In this document: positions 1 to 6,186 of the stretch, piece by piece
How the letters are laid out: each line of letters begins with the position of its first letter
Numbering within the stretch: the first letter of the stretch is position 1
DNA from: Tannerella sp.
Lineage (GTDB): Bacteria > Bacteroidota > Bacteroidia > Bacteroidales > Tannerellaceae
Length of the DNA stretch: 7,627 bases
Direction of reading: 5' to 3'
NCBI GenBank assembly: GCA_031277235.1
Contig: JAITMT010000415.1
Coordinates: forward strand, 1-7,627
Made by a program: the position numbers and the translations under genes
The notes under the pieces: model-generated
Database searches by the model: none
Told to the model about the DNA's origin: nothing
The model's input: only the letters and a program-made list of their open reading frames with translations

Positions 1-120
1 CCGCCTGGCGTGCCGTCAGGTACGCAACAGGTTGATTTTTTTCATATCGCGTACCTAACGGCACGCCCGTTGTGTGTGACATGTTTTCTACCAATATCCT
101 GTCCCTAACGGGACATTGAC
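1..120. repeat. Cluster of three hairpins sharing a CCGTTAGG-type core
   Basis: Three palindromes lie at 8-25, 49-66 and 101-114. Read in the appropriate direction each has the core CCGTTAGG (CCGTCAGG in the first) between complementary arms: GCGTG/TACGC with one mismatched pair in the first two, and GTC/GAC in the third. The first two are inverted relative to each other. Next to the third, on the minus strand, is GGTAGAAA (complement of 85-92), 8 nt from the hairpin. The same hairpin plus GGTAGAAA arrangement recurs at 7548-7580. This looks like a dispersed REP-like element of Bacteroidetes. Positions 121-260 between this cluster and the next hold only AT-rich sequence in which I see no gene or clear signal. 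Confidence 0.7.
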
Positions 121-260
121 GTCAACGTTATTCAATTTTTAGAACGCATTTTCAAATTTTTCAAACCCTCATTTTTTACACCCCACCCGTTGGGATTGAA
201 AAGGATATACACAATTCTTGGAATGAATTTCCGTATAAACACTTGAAATAGTGAATTAAT

Positions 261-380
261 GAATCCAAAGGATTCAAATATTTATAGAAAACGCAATTCG
301 GGTTCATATACGACTCCGAAGGAGTCGAACAGGGGGTGGAATATGACATTTTCTATATACATGCAATACCGGAGGGATTG
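261..380. repeat. Cluster of three 15-nt hairpins with NRA triloops
   Basis: Three hairpins of one design follow each other: GAATCC-AAA-GGATTC at 261-275, GACTCC-GAA-GGAGTC at 312-326 (extended by a further C-G pair), and AATACC-GGA-GGGATT at 365-379 (one mismatched pair, also extended by C-G). Each has 6-nt arms and a three-base loop. Between them TATAGAAAA occurs on the plus strand (near 283-291) and a close variant on the minus strand (near 345-357), so the cluster is a compound repeat with internal inversion. There is no open frame of note. It is probably a dispersed, noncoding repeat mosaic; function unknown. Confidence 0.6.
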
Positions 381-414
381 TGTAAAAAATAATGCTGTTC
401 ATACATTTTCCGGC

Positions 415-480
415 TAATCCAAATTTTCAATTGATTTTTTGGATTATAATCTAAATTTTCATATAGAATTTATGGATTAT
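415..480. repeat. 66-nt direct repeat, left copy, overlapping the ATPase stop codon
   Basis: This copy matches 1650-1715 at 61 of 66 positions by eye and is in the same orientation. It ends inside the ATPase gene's 3' end: the TAA stop (complement of 477-479) lies within it. It contains the near-palindrome AATCCAA...TTGGATT centred on CAATTG, then a second AATC...GGATT pair. The minus-strand TTTG that serves as -33 box in the right copy is present here too, but no TAnnTTTG follows at the correct distance, so this copy should not be a promoter. Together the two copies bracket the ATPase gene with a repeat period of 1235 nt. Confidence 0.85.
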
Positions 481-1610
481 ATGAGAAATTGGATGTAATT
501 TTCAGGTGTAATAATATGATTTTCGGCTGGTTTATACATATTTACAAAACTTTCGGGAAATGTTGCACGGCGTTTTGTATTCCATTTCAGTTCGTAAGCG
601 CGAAACACGCCGTCCGATTCTTCCACCAAATCAATTTCCTGCTGCGTCTGTGTACGCCAGAAATAGGATTTTACAAAATTCAAGTTGTATTTATTGTATT
701 TCAGCCGTTCGGACATAAAGAAATTTTCCCATAACGCGCCTGCGTCCTGCCTCAAATTCAACGGTGAAAAGAGTTGCAGCACGGCATTACGCACGCCATT
801 GTCGTAAAAATAGAACTTTTTCGCCTTTTTCAATTCGTTGCGCAAATTACGGTTCAGACCGCTCAAACGGAAAATCACGAATGTTTGCTCCAGTAAACTG
901 ATATATCTTTCTACGGTTTTCACATCCGAATGGATGGTTTGCGCCAATTCATTGAACGATACTTCATTTCCGATTTGCAGAGCCAGCGCTACGAGCAGTT
1001 TTTCGAGTAAATCGGGTTTGCGCACGTCCTGCATCGCATAAATATCTTTAAAAAGATAACTGTTTGTGAGTTGCATCAACAGTTCGCGCACGTCGTCCTT
1101 CCGGAAAATAATATCGGGATAAGAGCCGTAAATCAAACGGGATTCGAGCATGCGAATTGCTTCAGGCATACCGTTTTGTGCGATAATTTCCTGCGTGGAA
1201 ACGGGCAAAAGCAGGTACTCGTATTTTCTTCCCGTGAGCGGCTCGTTGAGTTTGTTTGCCAAATCGAGCGAAGAAGAGCCGGTAACAATGATTTGCAGGT
1301 CTTTCAACCTGTCTGCAAGCAACTTAACCGTTAAACCGATATTTTGTACCCGCTGCGCCTCGTCTATTATCAACACTTTTGCTCCGCCGACAAGCATTGC
1401 CAAATCCGCAGAATTGGCATTTGTAAGCGCCTGGCGATCATCGGGTTCGTCGCAGTTGAGCATCACAACCTGCATTCCCGCCAGCAACGGCGACTGACGG
1501 ATTTGTTCCATCAAAGTCGTTTTTCCTACCTGACGCGGTCCCAGCAGCACAATTACTTTGCCTTTAAAAAATCGCTGTTCGATAACATCCTGCAAAATTC
1601 TTTTGATCAT
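477..1610 (-). CDS. AAA-type ATPase with DUF4143-type C-terminus
   Basis: The 377-residue protein has a Walker A motif GPRQVGKT (residues 24-31), Walker B LIIDE (80-84), a sensor-like TGSSS (110-114) and a conserved LTGR (125-128). A helical, winged-helix-like stretch follows (about 215-250). The C-terminus (about 316-343) shows E-I-D and then E-L-K spaced as in PD-(D/E)XK nuclease folds, with candidate residues D327, E340 and K342. This order is typical of the ATPases that end in a DUF4143 domain, which are abundant and often multi-copy in Bacteroidetes. Length is usual for the family and the frame is intact. Their cellular role is not established; ATP binding is well supported and nuclease activity is only a structural suggestion. 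The start at 1610 is the first Met before the Walker A region and lies about 17 nt from the promoter -7 box, with no Shine-Dalgarno. The gene stands alone and diverges from the sirtuin gene. Confidence 0.9.
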   Translation of the reverse strand: MIKRILQDVIEQRFFKGKVIVLLGPRQVGKTTLMEQIRQSPLLAGMQVVMLNCDEPDDRQALTNANSADLAMLVGGAKVLIIDEAQRVQNIGLTVKLLADRLKDLQIIVTGSSSLDLANKLNEPLTGRKYEYLLLPVSTQEIIAQNGMPEAIRMLESRLIYGSYPDIIFRKDDVRELLMQLTNSYLFKDIYAMQDVRKPDLLEKLLVALALQIGNEVSFNELAQTIHSDVKTVERYISLLEQTFVIFRLSGLNRNLRNELKKAKKFYFYDNGVRNAVLQLFSPLNLRQDAGALWENFFMSERLKYNKYNLNFVKSYFWRTQTQQEIDLVEESDGVFRAYELKWNTKRRATFPESFVNMYKPAENHIITPENYIQFLI

Positions 1611-1626
1611 AACCGTAAATTTTTTG

Positions 1627-1658
1627 CAAAAGTAATACGAAATTTTTTCTAATCCAAA
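1627..1658 (-). promoter_or_regulatory. Bacteroidetes-type promoter of the ATPase gene
   Basis: On the minus strand TTTG (complement of 1655-1658) is followed after 20 nt by TACTTTTG (complement of 1627-1634), matching the Bacteroidetes consensus TTTG / N19-21 / TAnnTTTG. The -33 box lies inside the right copy of the 66-nt direct repeat, whereas the -7 box lies outside it in unique sequence. Transcription should begin near 1620, leaving a leader of only about 10 nt before the ATG. Confidence 0.75.
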
Positions 1659-1715
1659 TTTTCAATTGATTTTTTGGATTATAATCCAAATTTTTATGTC
1701 GAATTTATGGATTAC
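1650..1715. repeat. 66-nt direct repeat, right copy, in the divergent promoter region
   Basis: This is the second copy of the repeat at 415-480, differing at five positions, all in its right half. It lies in the 176-nt gap between the ATPase and sirtuin genes, 40 nt before the ATPase start codon. The AATCC/GGATT inverted pairs in it could be an operator for the ATPase promoter, whose -33 box it contains. That is an inference; no known operator is recognised. Confidence 0.85.
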
Positions 1716-1749
1716 ATAATGAAAATGATTCTTTCATCTGAAAAAATGT

Positions 1750-1757
1750 TATCTTTG
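1750..1757 (+). promoter_or_regulatory. Probable -7 box of the sirtuin gene
   Basis: TATCTTTG fits the Bacteroidetes -7 consensus TAnnTTTG and lies 29 nt before the sirtuin start codon, so the leader would be roughly 20-25 nt. No TTTG is present at the usual distance upstream; GATT at 1727-1730 occupies the place. The promoter is therefore either weak or activator-dependent. Confidence 0.55.
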
Positions 1758-1786
1758 CATAAGTTACAAAATAAAAATGAACGGTT

Positions 1787-2461
1787 ATGAAACAGATTGT
1801 TTTTTTGACGGGCGCGGGGATGAGCGCCGAAAGCGGTATCAAGACATTCCGCGATTCTGATGGATTGTGGGAAAACTATGATGTTCAGAAAGTTGCGAGT
1901 ATTGACGGCTGGTATGCAGACCCTCGACTGGTGCAGGAATTTTACAATGCCCGCCGCGCACAACTCGCTACGGTTGAGCCGAATGAGGGACACAAGATCA
2001 TCGCTTCGCTGGAAAAGGATTTTAACGTGTCGGTTGTTACGCAAAACATTGATAACCTGCATGAAAGAGCGGGAAGTTCCCATATTATCCATCTGCACGG
2101 CGAACTGACCAAAGCCTGCAACGAAGACAAAACGCAAGTTATTGAAATAGGCTATCGTGCTATTAATCACGGGGAAAAGGCGGCTGACGGCAGTCGGTTG
2201 CGTCCGTTTATCGTCTGGTTTGGCGAGATGGTGCCGATGATAGAAAAGGCGGCAAAAGCGGTCGCTTCGGCGGACGTCGTGGTGATTGTCGGTACGTCCA
2301 TGCAGGTTTATCCTGCCGCGGGACTGGTTTCCTACGCGCGTCCTTCCGTACCGATTTTTCTCATAGACCCTAATGATGTGTATGTTACGTCCAAAGTTAC
2401 ACACATCAAGGAAAAGGCAAGTCGCGGAATGGCTATTTTGAAGGAGAAATATCTTGACTGA
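1787..2461 (+). CDS. cobB: NAD-dependent protein deacylase, class III sirtuin, zinc-less
   Basis: The 224-residue protein is a single-domain sirtuin. It has the NAD-binding GAGMSAESGI (9-18) followed by FRD (21-23), TQNIDNLH (85-92), the catalytic histidine H104 in HLHGEL, and the late nucleotide-binding segments GTS and LIDPN. Y53 and R56 form the YxxR pair that in SIRT5-like class III sirtuins recognises succinyl- and malonyl-lysine, so removal of acidic acyl groups from lysines, with NAD consumed, is the expected activity. The four zinc-binding cysteines are absent: C111 is the only cysteine in the protein. Such zinc-less forms are known in Bacteroidetes sirtuins and the core is otherwise complete. 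An upstream ATG at 1777 is out of frame and closes quickly, which supports the start at 1787. It is cytosolic and appears to be its own transcription unit, ending about 107 nt before the next promoter. The symbol follows common usage for bacterial sirtuins. Confidence 0.92.
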   Translation: MKQIVFLTGAGMSAESGIKTFRDSDGLWENYDVQKVASIDGWYADPRLVQEFYNARRAQLATVEPNEGHKIIASLEKDFNVSVVTQNIDNLHERAGSSHIIHLHGELTKACNEDKTQVIEIGYRAINHGEKAADGSRLRPFIVWFGEMVPMIEKAAKAVASADVVVIVGTSMQVYPAAGLVSYARPSVPIFLIDPNDVYVTSKVTHIKEKASRGMAILKEKYLD

Positions 2462-2567
2462 AACTATTTTGACGATATTTTCACTGTAATAATCTCTTTC
2501 TCAACCAAAAATGCTATTATTCGGTTTGCCTTGTCTTAATTTCAACTCAAAATGAAAGAATAAAAAT

Positions 2568-2598
2568 TTTGCCATTTCCAAAAAACATATTACCTTTG
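2568..2598 (+). promoter_or_regulatory. Promoter of the B12 uptake unit
   Basis: TTTG at 2568-2571, a 19-nt spacer and TACCTTTG at 2591-2598 match the Bacteroidetes promoter consensus completely. The predicted transcription start, near 2604, coincides with the first base of riboswitch helix P1 at 2605, so the aptamer is at the very 5' end of the mRNA. Confidence 0.8.
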
Positions 2599-2604
2599 CG
2601 CCCG

Positions 2605-2790
2605 ATTACGGTGTAACCGTCGTGCTTTCGCAGACGGTTAGTAATAGGGAATCCGGTGAGACGCCGGAACTGTACCCGCAGCTGTAAGTTCTTGATACCT
2701 CGGCAATTCTCATTCACCACTGACCCGTTCAAAAAAGGGTTGGGAAGGTAGCCGGAAAAAGGGAAGACAAGTCAGAAAACCTGCCGTAAT
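2605..2790 (+). promoter_or_regulatory. Cobalamin (B12) riboswitch
   Basis: The closing helix P1 is formed by ATTACGG (2605-2611) and CCGTAAT (2784-2790). The conserved core is clear: GGGAATCCGGTG from 2648, ACTGTACCCGCAGCTGTAA ending at 2687, CACTGACCC near 2718-2726, GGGAAGG from 2742, and the B12 box AGTCAGAAAACCTGCC (2770-2785). ACCC/GGGT at 2723-2726 and 2737-2740 make a small peripheral stem. No hairpin with a U-tract follows, and the aptamer ends only 31 nt before the btuB ATG, so control is probably at translation initiation: bound cobalamin would hide the GGGG at 2813-2816 or the start region. This is the usual arrangement for B12 receptor genes, repressed when the vitamin is present. 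Confidence 0.95.
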
Positions 2791-2821
2791 GAATTAATAA
2801 TTACAACATTTCGGGGTAAAG

Positions 2822-4843
2822 ATGTTGGCAAAAACGGTTCTTATGCAAAGATATTTTGCTTTTTTACGGATATGCCTTTGTTGCGCATATTTCACTCATT
2901 TTTCGACAGTTACGGCACAAAATGCCGATACTGTGAAAACGATACCGCTCCGGGAAGTACAGGTGGTTCGGCAGGGGCGTACGCCTGTAACTCAACAGAC
3001 TGCACCGCTACAAGTTGTTGATAACAAGACGATTCAGCGTATGGGAATCAATAATCTGTCCGACGTGGTCAAAACATTTTCGGGCGTTACGGTGAAGGAT
3101 TACGGCGGCATCGGCGGACTGAAAACCGTCTCCATTCGCAGCCTCGGGGCGCATCACACGGCAGTCGGCTATGACGGTATTGCCGTTTCCGACGCGCAAA
3201 GCGGTCAAATTGACATTAGCCGTTTCTCGCTGGAAAATGTTGATTATGTGTCGCTTTCGATTGGTCAGACCGACGATATTTTCCTGCCTGCTCGACTTTT
3301 TGCTTCCGCCGGTGCGATCAATATTCAAACACAAAAACCTGATTTTCAGGATAAAAATCATTTGTTTCGTTTGAAATTGAAAAACGGCTCGTTCGGACTG
3401 TTGAATCCTTCGGTTTCATACGCACAAAAACTTAACAGTAAATGGAATACGACGGTTTATGGAGATTATTTGACGGCAAAAGGGAATTATCCCTATACAT
3501 TGATAAACGGCACTCTGACAACCCGGGAAAAACGGATAAACAGCGATATGGAATCGAGCAGGATAGAAGCGGACTTTCGCGGACAGATAGGATATAACAG
3601 CCTGTTAAATATTAAATTATACACCTATCATTCCGAAAGAGGACTACCCGGCTCGGTTCATTTTTACAATAACACGGCTACGGAACGGCTATGGAACGAC
3701 ATTTCCTTTGTCCAGGCACATTATAAGAATCAGATAAACAATAGATTATCCATTCAGTCAGCGCTCAAATACAATTATTCATATTCGCGATATAAAAATA
3801 TCAGCGATATATATACTATTGGTTATCAGGAAGATAAAAATACGCAGCAGGAATTTTACGGAACATTGGGCGCGTTATATGCGTTCAATAATGTATTGTC
3901 CACAACGCTTACGACGGATTATGCGATGACAACGTTGAAGAATAATTTTCCCAATTCCACTGAACCTCTGCGAAATACGTCTTTAACGGTTTGGGCGGCA
4001 AAATATAAAAAGTCAAATTTCACGTTGACGGGAAGCCTGCTCTATTCCTTGTACGCGGATAAAACCAATAATCAGGGGCAGGATACAAAGCGGCAACGGC
4101 TGTCGCCGGCATTGGCGACGTCGTGGCAACCGTTTGAAAATGAGGGTTTCCGTATCAGGGCATCTTATAAGGACGGTTTCCGGGTTCCCACATTTACAGA
4201 CCTTTACTATCTGCGCATAGGTAATGCGAATTTAAAACCCGAAACTTCCCGGCAATGGAACGTCGGAGTTACCTGGAACGGAAATTTCGGAAGGCTGAAA
4301 AATGTGAATTTTACAACGGATGCTTATTATAATAACGTTGATAATAAGATCGTTGCCATACCGACACTGTATATCTGGAAGATGATGAATCTGGGAAAAG
4401 CGGAGATGAAGGGAGTGGACATAAACCTGTCGGGCGAAATTCCGCTTTCTGATGAAGTAAATATCTTTTTATCAGGTAATTATTCCTATCAGCGGGCGAT
4501 TGACGTAACCGATCCGCAGGCAAAAAACTACAAACATCAAATTCCCTATACGCCCCGTCATTCGGGAAACGGCTCACTGTCAGTGGAAAACCGCATCGCG
4601 AATATTTCCTATTTTTTCACGGCGGCGGGACAGCGGTATGCGCTTCCTCAAAACATTGAAAGTAACAGCATTAAGGGATATTCAGAGCATAATATTTCCA
4701 TCAATAAAACCTTGAACTTCAAGTATTTTTCCCTGAGATTGCAGGGCGAAGTTTTGAATCTGCTGAATACGCAATATGATGTGATTCAATACTATCCGAT
4801 GCCGGGAAGATCTTGGAGGATTTCTTTAGAGTTTAGTTATTAG
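2822..4843 (+). CDS. btuB: BtuB, TonB-dependent outer-membrane cobalamin receptor
   Basis: The 673-residue protein takes up cobalamin across the outer membrane using TonB-ExbBD energy. A signal peptide runs over residues 1-32, with probable cleavage after VTA. A TonB-box-like PLREVQVV (42-49) precedes the plug domain (about 55-165), whose LSDVVKTFSGV and VSIRSLG segments are typical. The rest is a 22-strand-type barrel, including the familiar FRVPTFTDLYY (453-463) and LKPE (471-474), and ends in the aromatic-rich EFSY. B12 specificity rests mainly on the riboswitch directly upstream and the btuG and btuF genes downstream; the receptor family alone would not decide it. Start 2822 follows GGGGTAAAG; the in-frame ATG at 2843 (Met8) would also give a workable signal peptide. 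The stop codon lies inside a heptamer tandem repeat. The frame is intact. Confidence 0.92.
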   Translation: MLAKTVLMQRYFAFLRICLCCAYFTHFSTVTAQNADTVKTIPLREVQVVRQGRTPVTQQTAPLQVVDNKTIQRMGINNLSDVVKTFSGVTVKDYGGIGGLKTVSIRSLGAHHTAVGYDGIAVSDAQSGQIDISRFSLENVDYVSLSIGQTDDIFLPARLFASAGAINIQTQKPDFQDKNHLFRLKLKNGSFGLLNPSVSYAQKLNSKWNTTVYGDYLTAKGNYPYTLINGTLTTREKRINSDMESSRIEADFRGQIGYNSLLNIKLYTYHSERGLPGSVHFYNNTATERLWNDISFVQAHYKNQINNRLSIQSALKYNYSYSRYKNISDIYTIGYQEDKNTQQEFYGTLGALYAFNNVLSTTLTTDYAMTTLKNNFPNSTEPLRNTSLTVWAAKYKKSNFTLTGSLLYSLYADKTNNQGQDTKRQRLSPALATSWQPFENEGFRIRASYKDGFRVPTFTDLYYLRIGNANLKPETSRQWNVGVTWNGNFGRLKNVNFTTDAYYNNVDNKIVAIPTLYIWKMMNLGKAEMKGVDINLSGEIPLSDEVNIFLSGNYSYQRAIDVTDPQAKNYKHQIPYTPRHSGNGSLSVENRIANISYFFTAAGQRYALPQNIESNSIKGYSEHNISINKTLNFKYFSLRLQGEVLNLLNTQYDVIQYYPMPGRSWRISLEFSY

Positions 4844-4896
4844 AGTGTAGAGTGTAGTTATTAGAGTGTAGAGTGTAGTTATTAGAGTTTAGAGTT
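4827..4896 (+). repeat. Heptamer minisatellite (ten units) spanning the btuB stop codon
   Basis: Ten consecutive 7-nt units are visible, of the forms TAGAGTT, TAGTTAT and TAGAGTG. From unit 2 they form a higher-order 21-nt period, TAGTTAT-TAGAGTG-TAGAGTG, repeated at 4834-4854, 4855-4875 and, with T for G, 4876-4896. The first two units encode the last residues of BtuB and the third supplies its TAG stop (4841-4843). The array is noncoding after that. Confidence 0.9.
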
Positions 4897-4920
4897 TATG
4901 TCAAAGATAAAGTATCTGCA

Positions 4921-5035
4921 AATTCCCCTCTTGGGAGGGGTGTCCGAAGGACGGGGTGGTAAGCCGCCTAAATCCCCCTCTGAGGGACTTTTTACCACCC
5001 TCCTGCTTCGCAGTACCTCTCCAAAGAGGGGAATT
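4921..5035. repeat. 115-nt imperfect palindrome between btuB and btuG
   Basis: The ends AATTCCCCTC and GAGGGGAATT are complementary, and the inner arms GGTGGTAA (4955-4962) and TTACCACC (4992-4999) pair as well. Each half also contains two small hairpins in mirror order: CCCCTC/GAGGGG (4925-4940) and GTCC-GAA-GGAC (4942-4952) on the left, CTGC-TTC-GCAG (5003-5013) and CCTCT/AGAGG (5016-5029) on the right. The structure resembles the large palindromic or MITE-like repeats scattered in Bacteroidetes genomes. It carries no transposase. In the mRNA it would form a strong stem, but no U-tract follows, so it is not an obvious terminator. Confidence 0.8.
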
Positions 5036-5050
5036 AAGATAGCAATGAAT

Positions 5051-5074
5051 CTTCAAATTTTCAAATCTTCAAAT
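5051..5074 (+). repeat. Three-unit octamer tandem repeat upstream of btuG
   Basis: CTTCAAAT, TTTCAAAT and CTTCAAAT follow one another without gap. They lie 41 nt before the btuG start, in AT-rich sequence with no clear Shine-Dalgarno. This may be a simple slippage repeat. Confidence 0.65.
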
Positions 5075-5114
5075 AAATAAAATAGAACAGTTTAATTTTA
5101 TAAAAATAAAAAGT

Positions 5115-6185
5115 ATGAACAGAAAAAAATTTTACGGAGCGGCTTTATGTGCCGCCATGGTATTACCTCTTTTTACGAATTGCAGTAAAAATGATGATGA
5201 CGAACAGATTGAAAATCCGACAGTTCCGTCCGAATACATTTATGTATTGAACAGCGGAAATTGGGGTAATAACGACGCCACGCTTTCCATGTATAACGTG
5301 GAGGACGAAGTGGTAACCGGCGATATTTTTGAAACCCAAAACGGATACCGTCTTGGCGATACAGGCAATGATATCATCGTTTACGGCAGCAAAATCTATA
5401 TTGCGATGACTGTCGATAACAGTATATGGATTACTGATTTAGAGGCAAAAGTCATCCAGCGGATATCGGCGGAAGGACAGCCGCGTTACTTTGCCGCATA
5501 CGAAGGCAAGGTTTACGTTTCGTTTATCAACGGCAACGTATCCCGCATAGACACAGCGACTTTAGCCATCGAAGCCAGCGTGAAGGTCGGACGAAATCCC
5601 GAACAGTTGGCTGCGGTAAACGGAAAACTGTATGTTGCCAATTCGGGCGGACAGGATTTCCCCAATTATGACAAAACCGTTTCAGTCGTTGATCTTCAAT
5701 CGTTTACGGAAATTAAAAAAATAGACGTCTTTTTGAATCCCGTCAATATGGCGGCAGATGATCAGGGCAATATTTTTCTCGTTTCCAATGGAGATTATAG
5801 CGCTCCGGGCGTCGTGCAAAAAATTAATACACAAAATGATGCGGTCTCCGAGCTCGACGTCAACGGCTCTTATTTGACGCTGCCCGGAGGAAATACGCTT
5901 TATTTAATCAGTTCGGAATATGATGAAAATTTCAATCTTTCACTGTATTATTATTCGTACGACATCCTGCAAAACAGGCTGTTATCCGATAATTTCAAGG
6001 GAAATACCCAATTTTTGGCGTTTCCCATCCAAATCAGTTCCGACAAGATTTCCGGCGAAATTTACATCGGAACGTCCGATTACATAAACACGGGCGACGT
6101 CTATGTATTCGACAAAAACGGAAATTTTTCATACAGTTTCGAGGCTGGATTAAATCCGATAAAAGCGGTAAAAATCAGTAAATAA
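5115..6185 (+). CDS. btuG: BtuG-like surface beta-propeller lipoprotein, cobalamin capture
   Basis: The 356-residue protein starts with a lipoprotein signal peptide: MNRKK, a hydrophobic stretch, then LPLFTNC with the lipid cysteine at C23. Asn at -1 is not the commonest choice. The residues after it, SKNDDDE, resemble the acidic surface-export signal of Bacteroidetes lipoproteins, so it should sit on the outside of the outer membrane. The remainder reads as a YncE/YVTN-type beta-propeller (DUF5074-like): repeated segments such as IYIAMTVDNSIWITD, VYVSFINGNVSRID and LYVANSGG are spaced about 40-45 residues apart. In Bacteroides, BtuG proteins of this type bind B12 very tightly and cap BtuB. 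Its place after btuB and before btuF fits this. Sequence alone would also allow a general propeller lipoprotein. It is separated from btuB by 271 nt of repeats and ends 1 nt before btuF. Confidence 0.82.
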   Translation: MNRKKFYGAALCAAMVLPLFTNCSKNDDDEQIENPTVPSEYIYVLNSGNWGNNDATLSMYNVEDEVVTGDIFETQNGYRLGDTGNDIIVYGSKIYIAMTVDNSIWITDLEAKVIQRISAEGQPRYFAAYEGKVYVSFINGNVSRIDTATLAIEASVKVGRNPEQLAAVNGKLYVANSGGQDFPNYDKTVSVVDLQSFTEIKKIDVFLNPVNMAADDQGNIFLVSNGDYSAPGVVQKINTQNDAVSELDVNGSYLTLPGGNTLYLISSEYDENFNLSLYYYSYDILQNRLLSDNFKGNTQFLAFPIQISSDKISGEIYIGTSDYINTGDVYVFDKNGNFSYSFEAGLNPIKAVKISK

Positions 6186-6186
6186 G

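Noticed and set aside
415..1715. Insertion sequence with terminal repeats
   Set aside because: The repeats are direct, not inverted, there is no transposase, and no short target duplication is visible outside them.
1712..2404. 230-codon open frame on the minus strand opposite the sirtuin gene
   Set aside because: It lies antisense to a clear sirtuin with complete motifs; its translation is rich in Arg, Asn and His and resembles no family.
477..2461. Two-gene defence system (ATPase plus NAD-consuming Sir2)
   Set aside because: The genes are divergent, the sirtuin is a complete class III deacylase without the fused domains of defence Sir2 proteins, and no other defence gene is present.
1787..2821. 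Functional link between the sirtuin and the B12 genes
   Set aside because: The name cobB comes from an old cobalamin phenotype in enterobacteria. Here the sirtuin is upstream of a separate promoter and riboswitch, so adjacency is probably chance.
4834..4896. CRISPR array
   Set aside because: The units are 7 nt (21 nt period), directly tandem and without unique spacers.
4898..5080. 60-codon open frame downstream of btuB
   Set aside because: Most of it is the translated 115-nt palindrome, and no ribosome binding site or recognisable protein feature is present.
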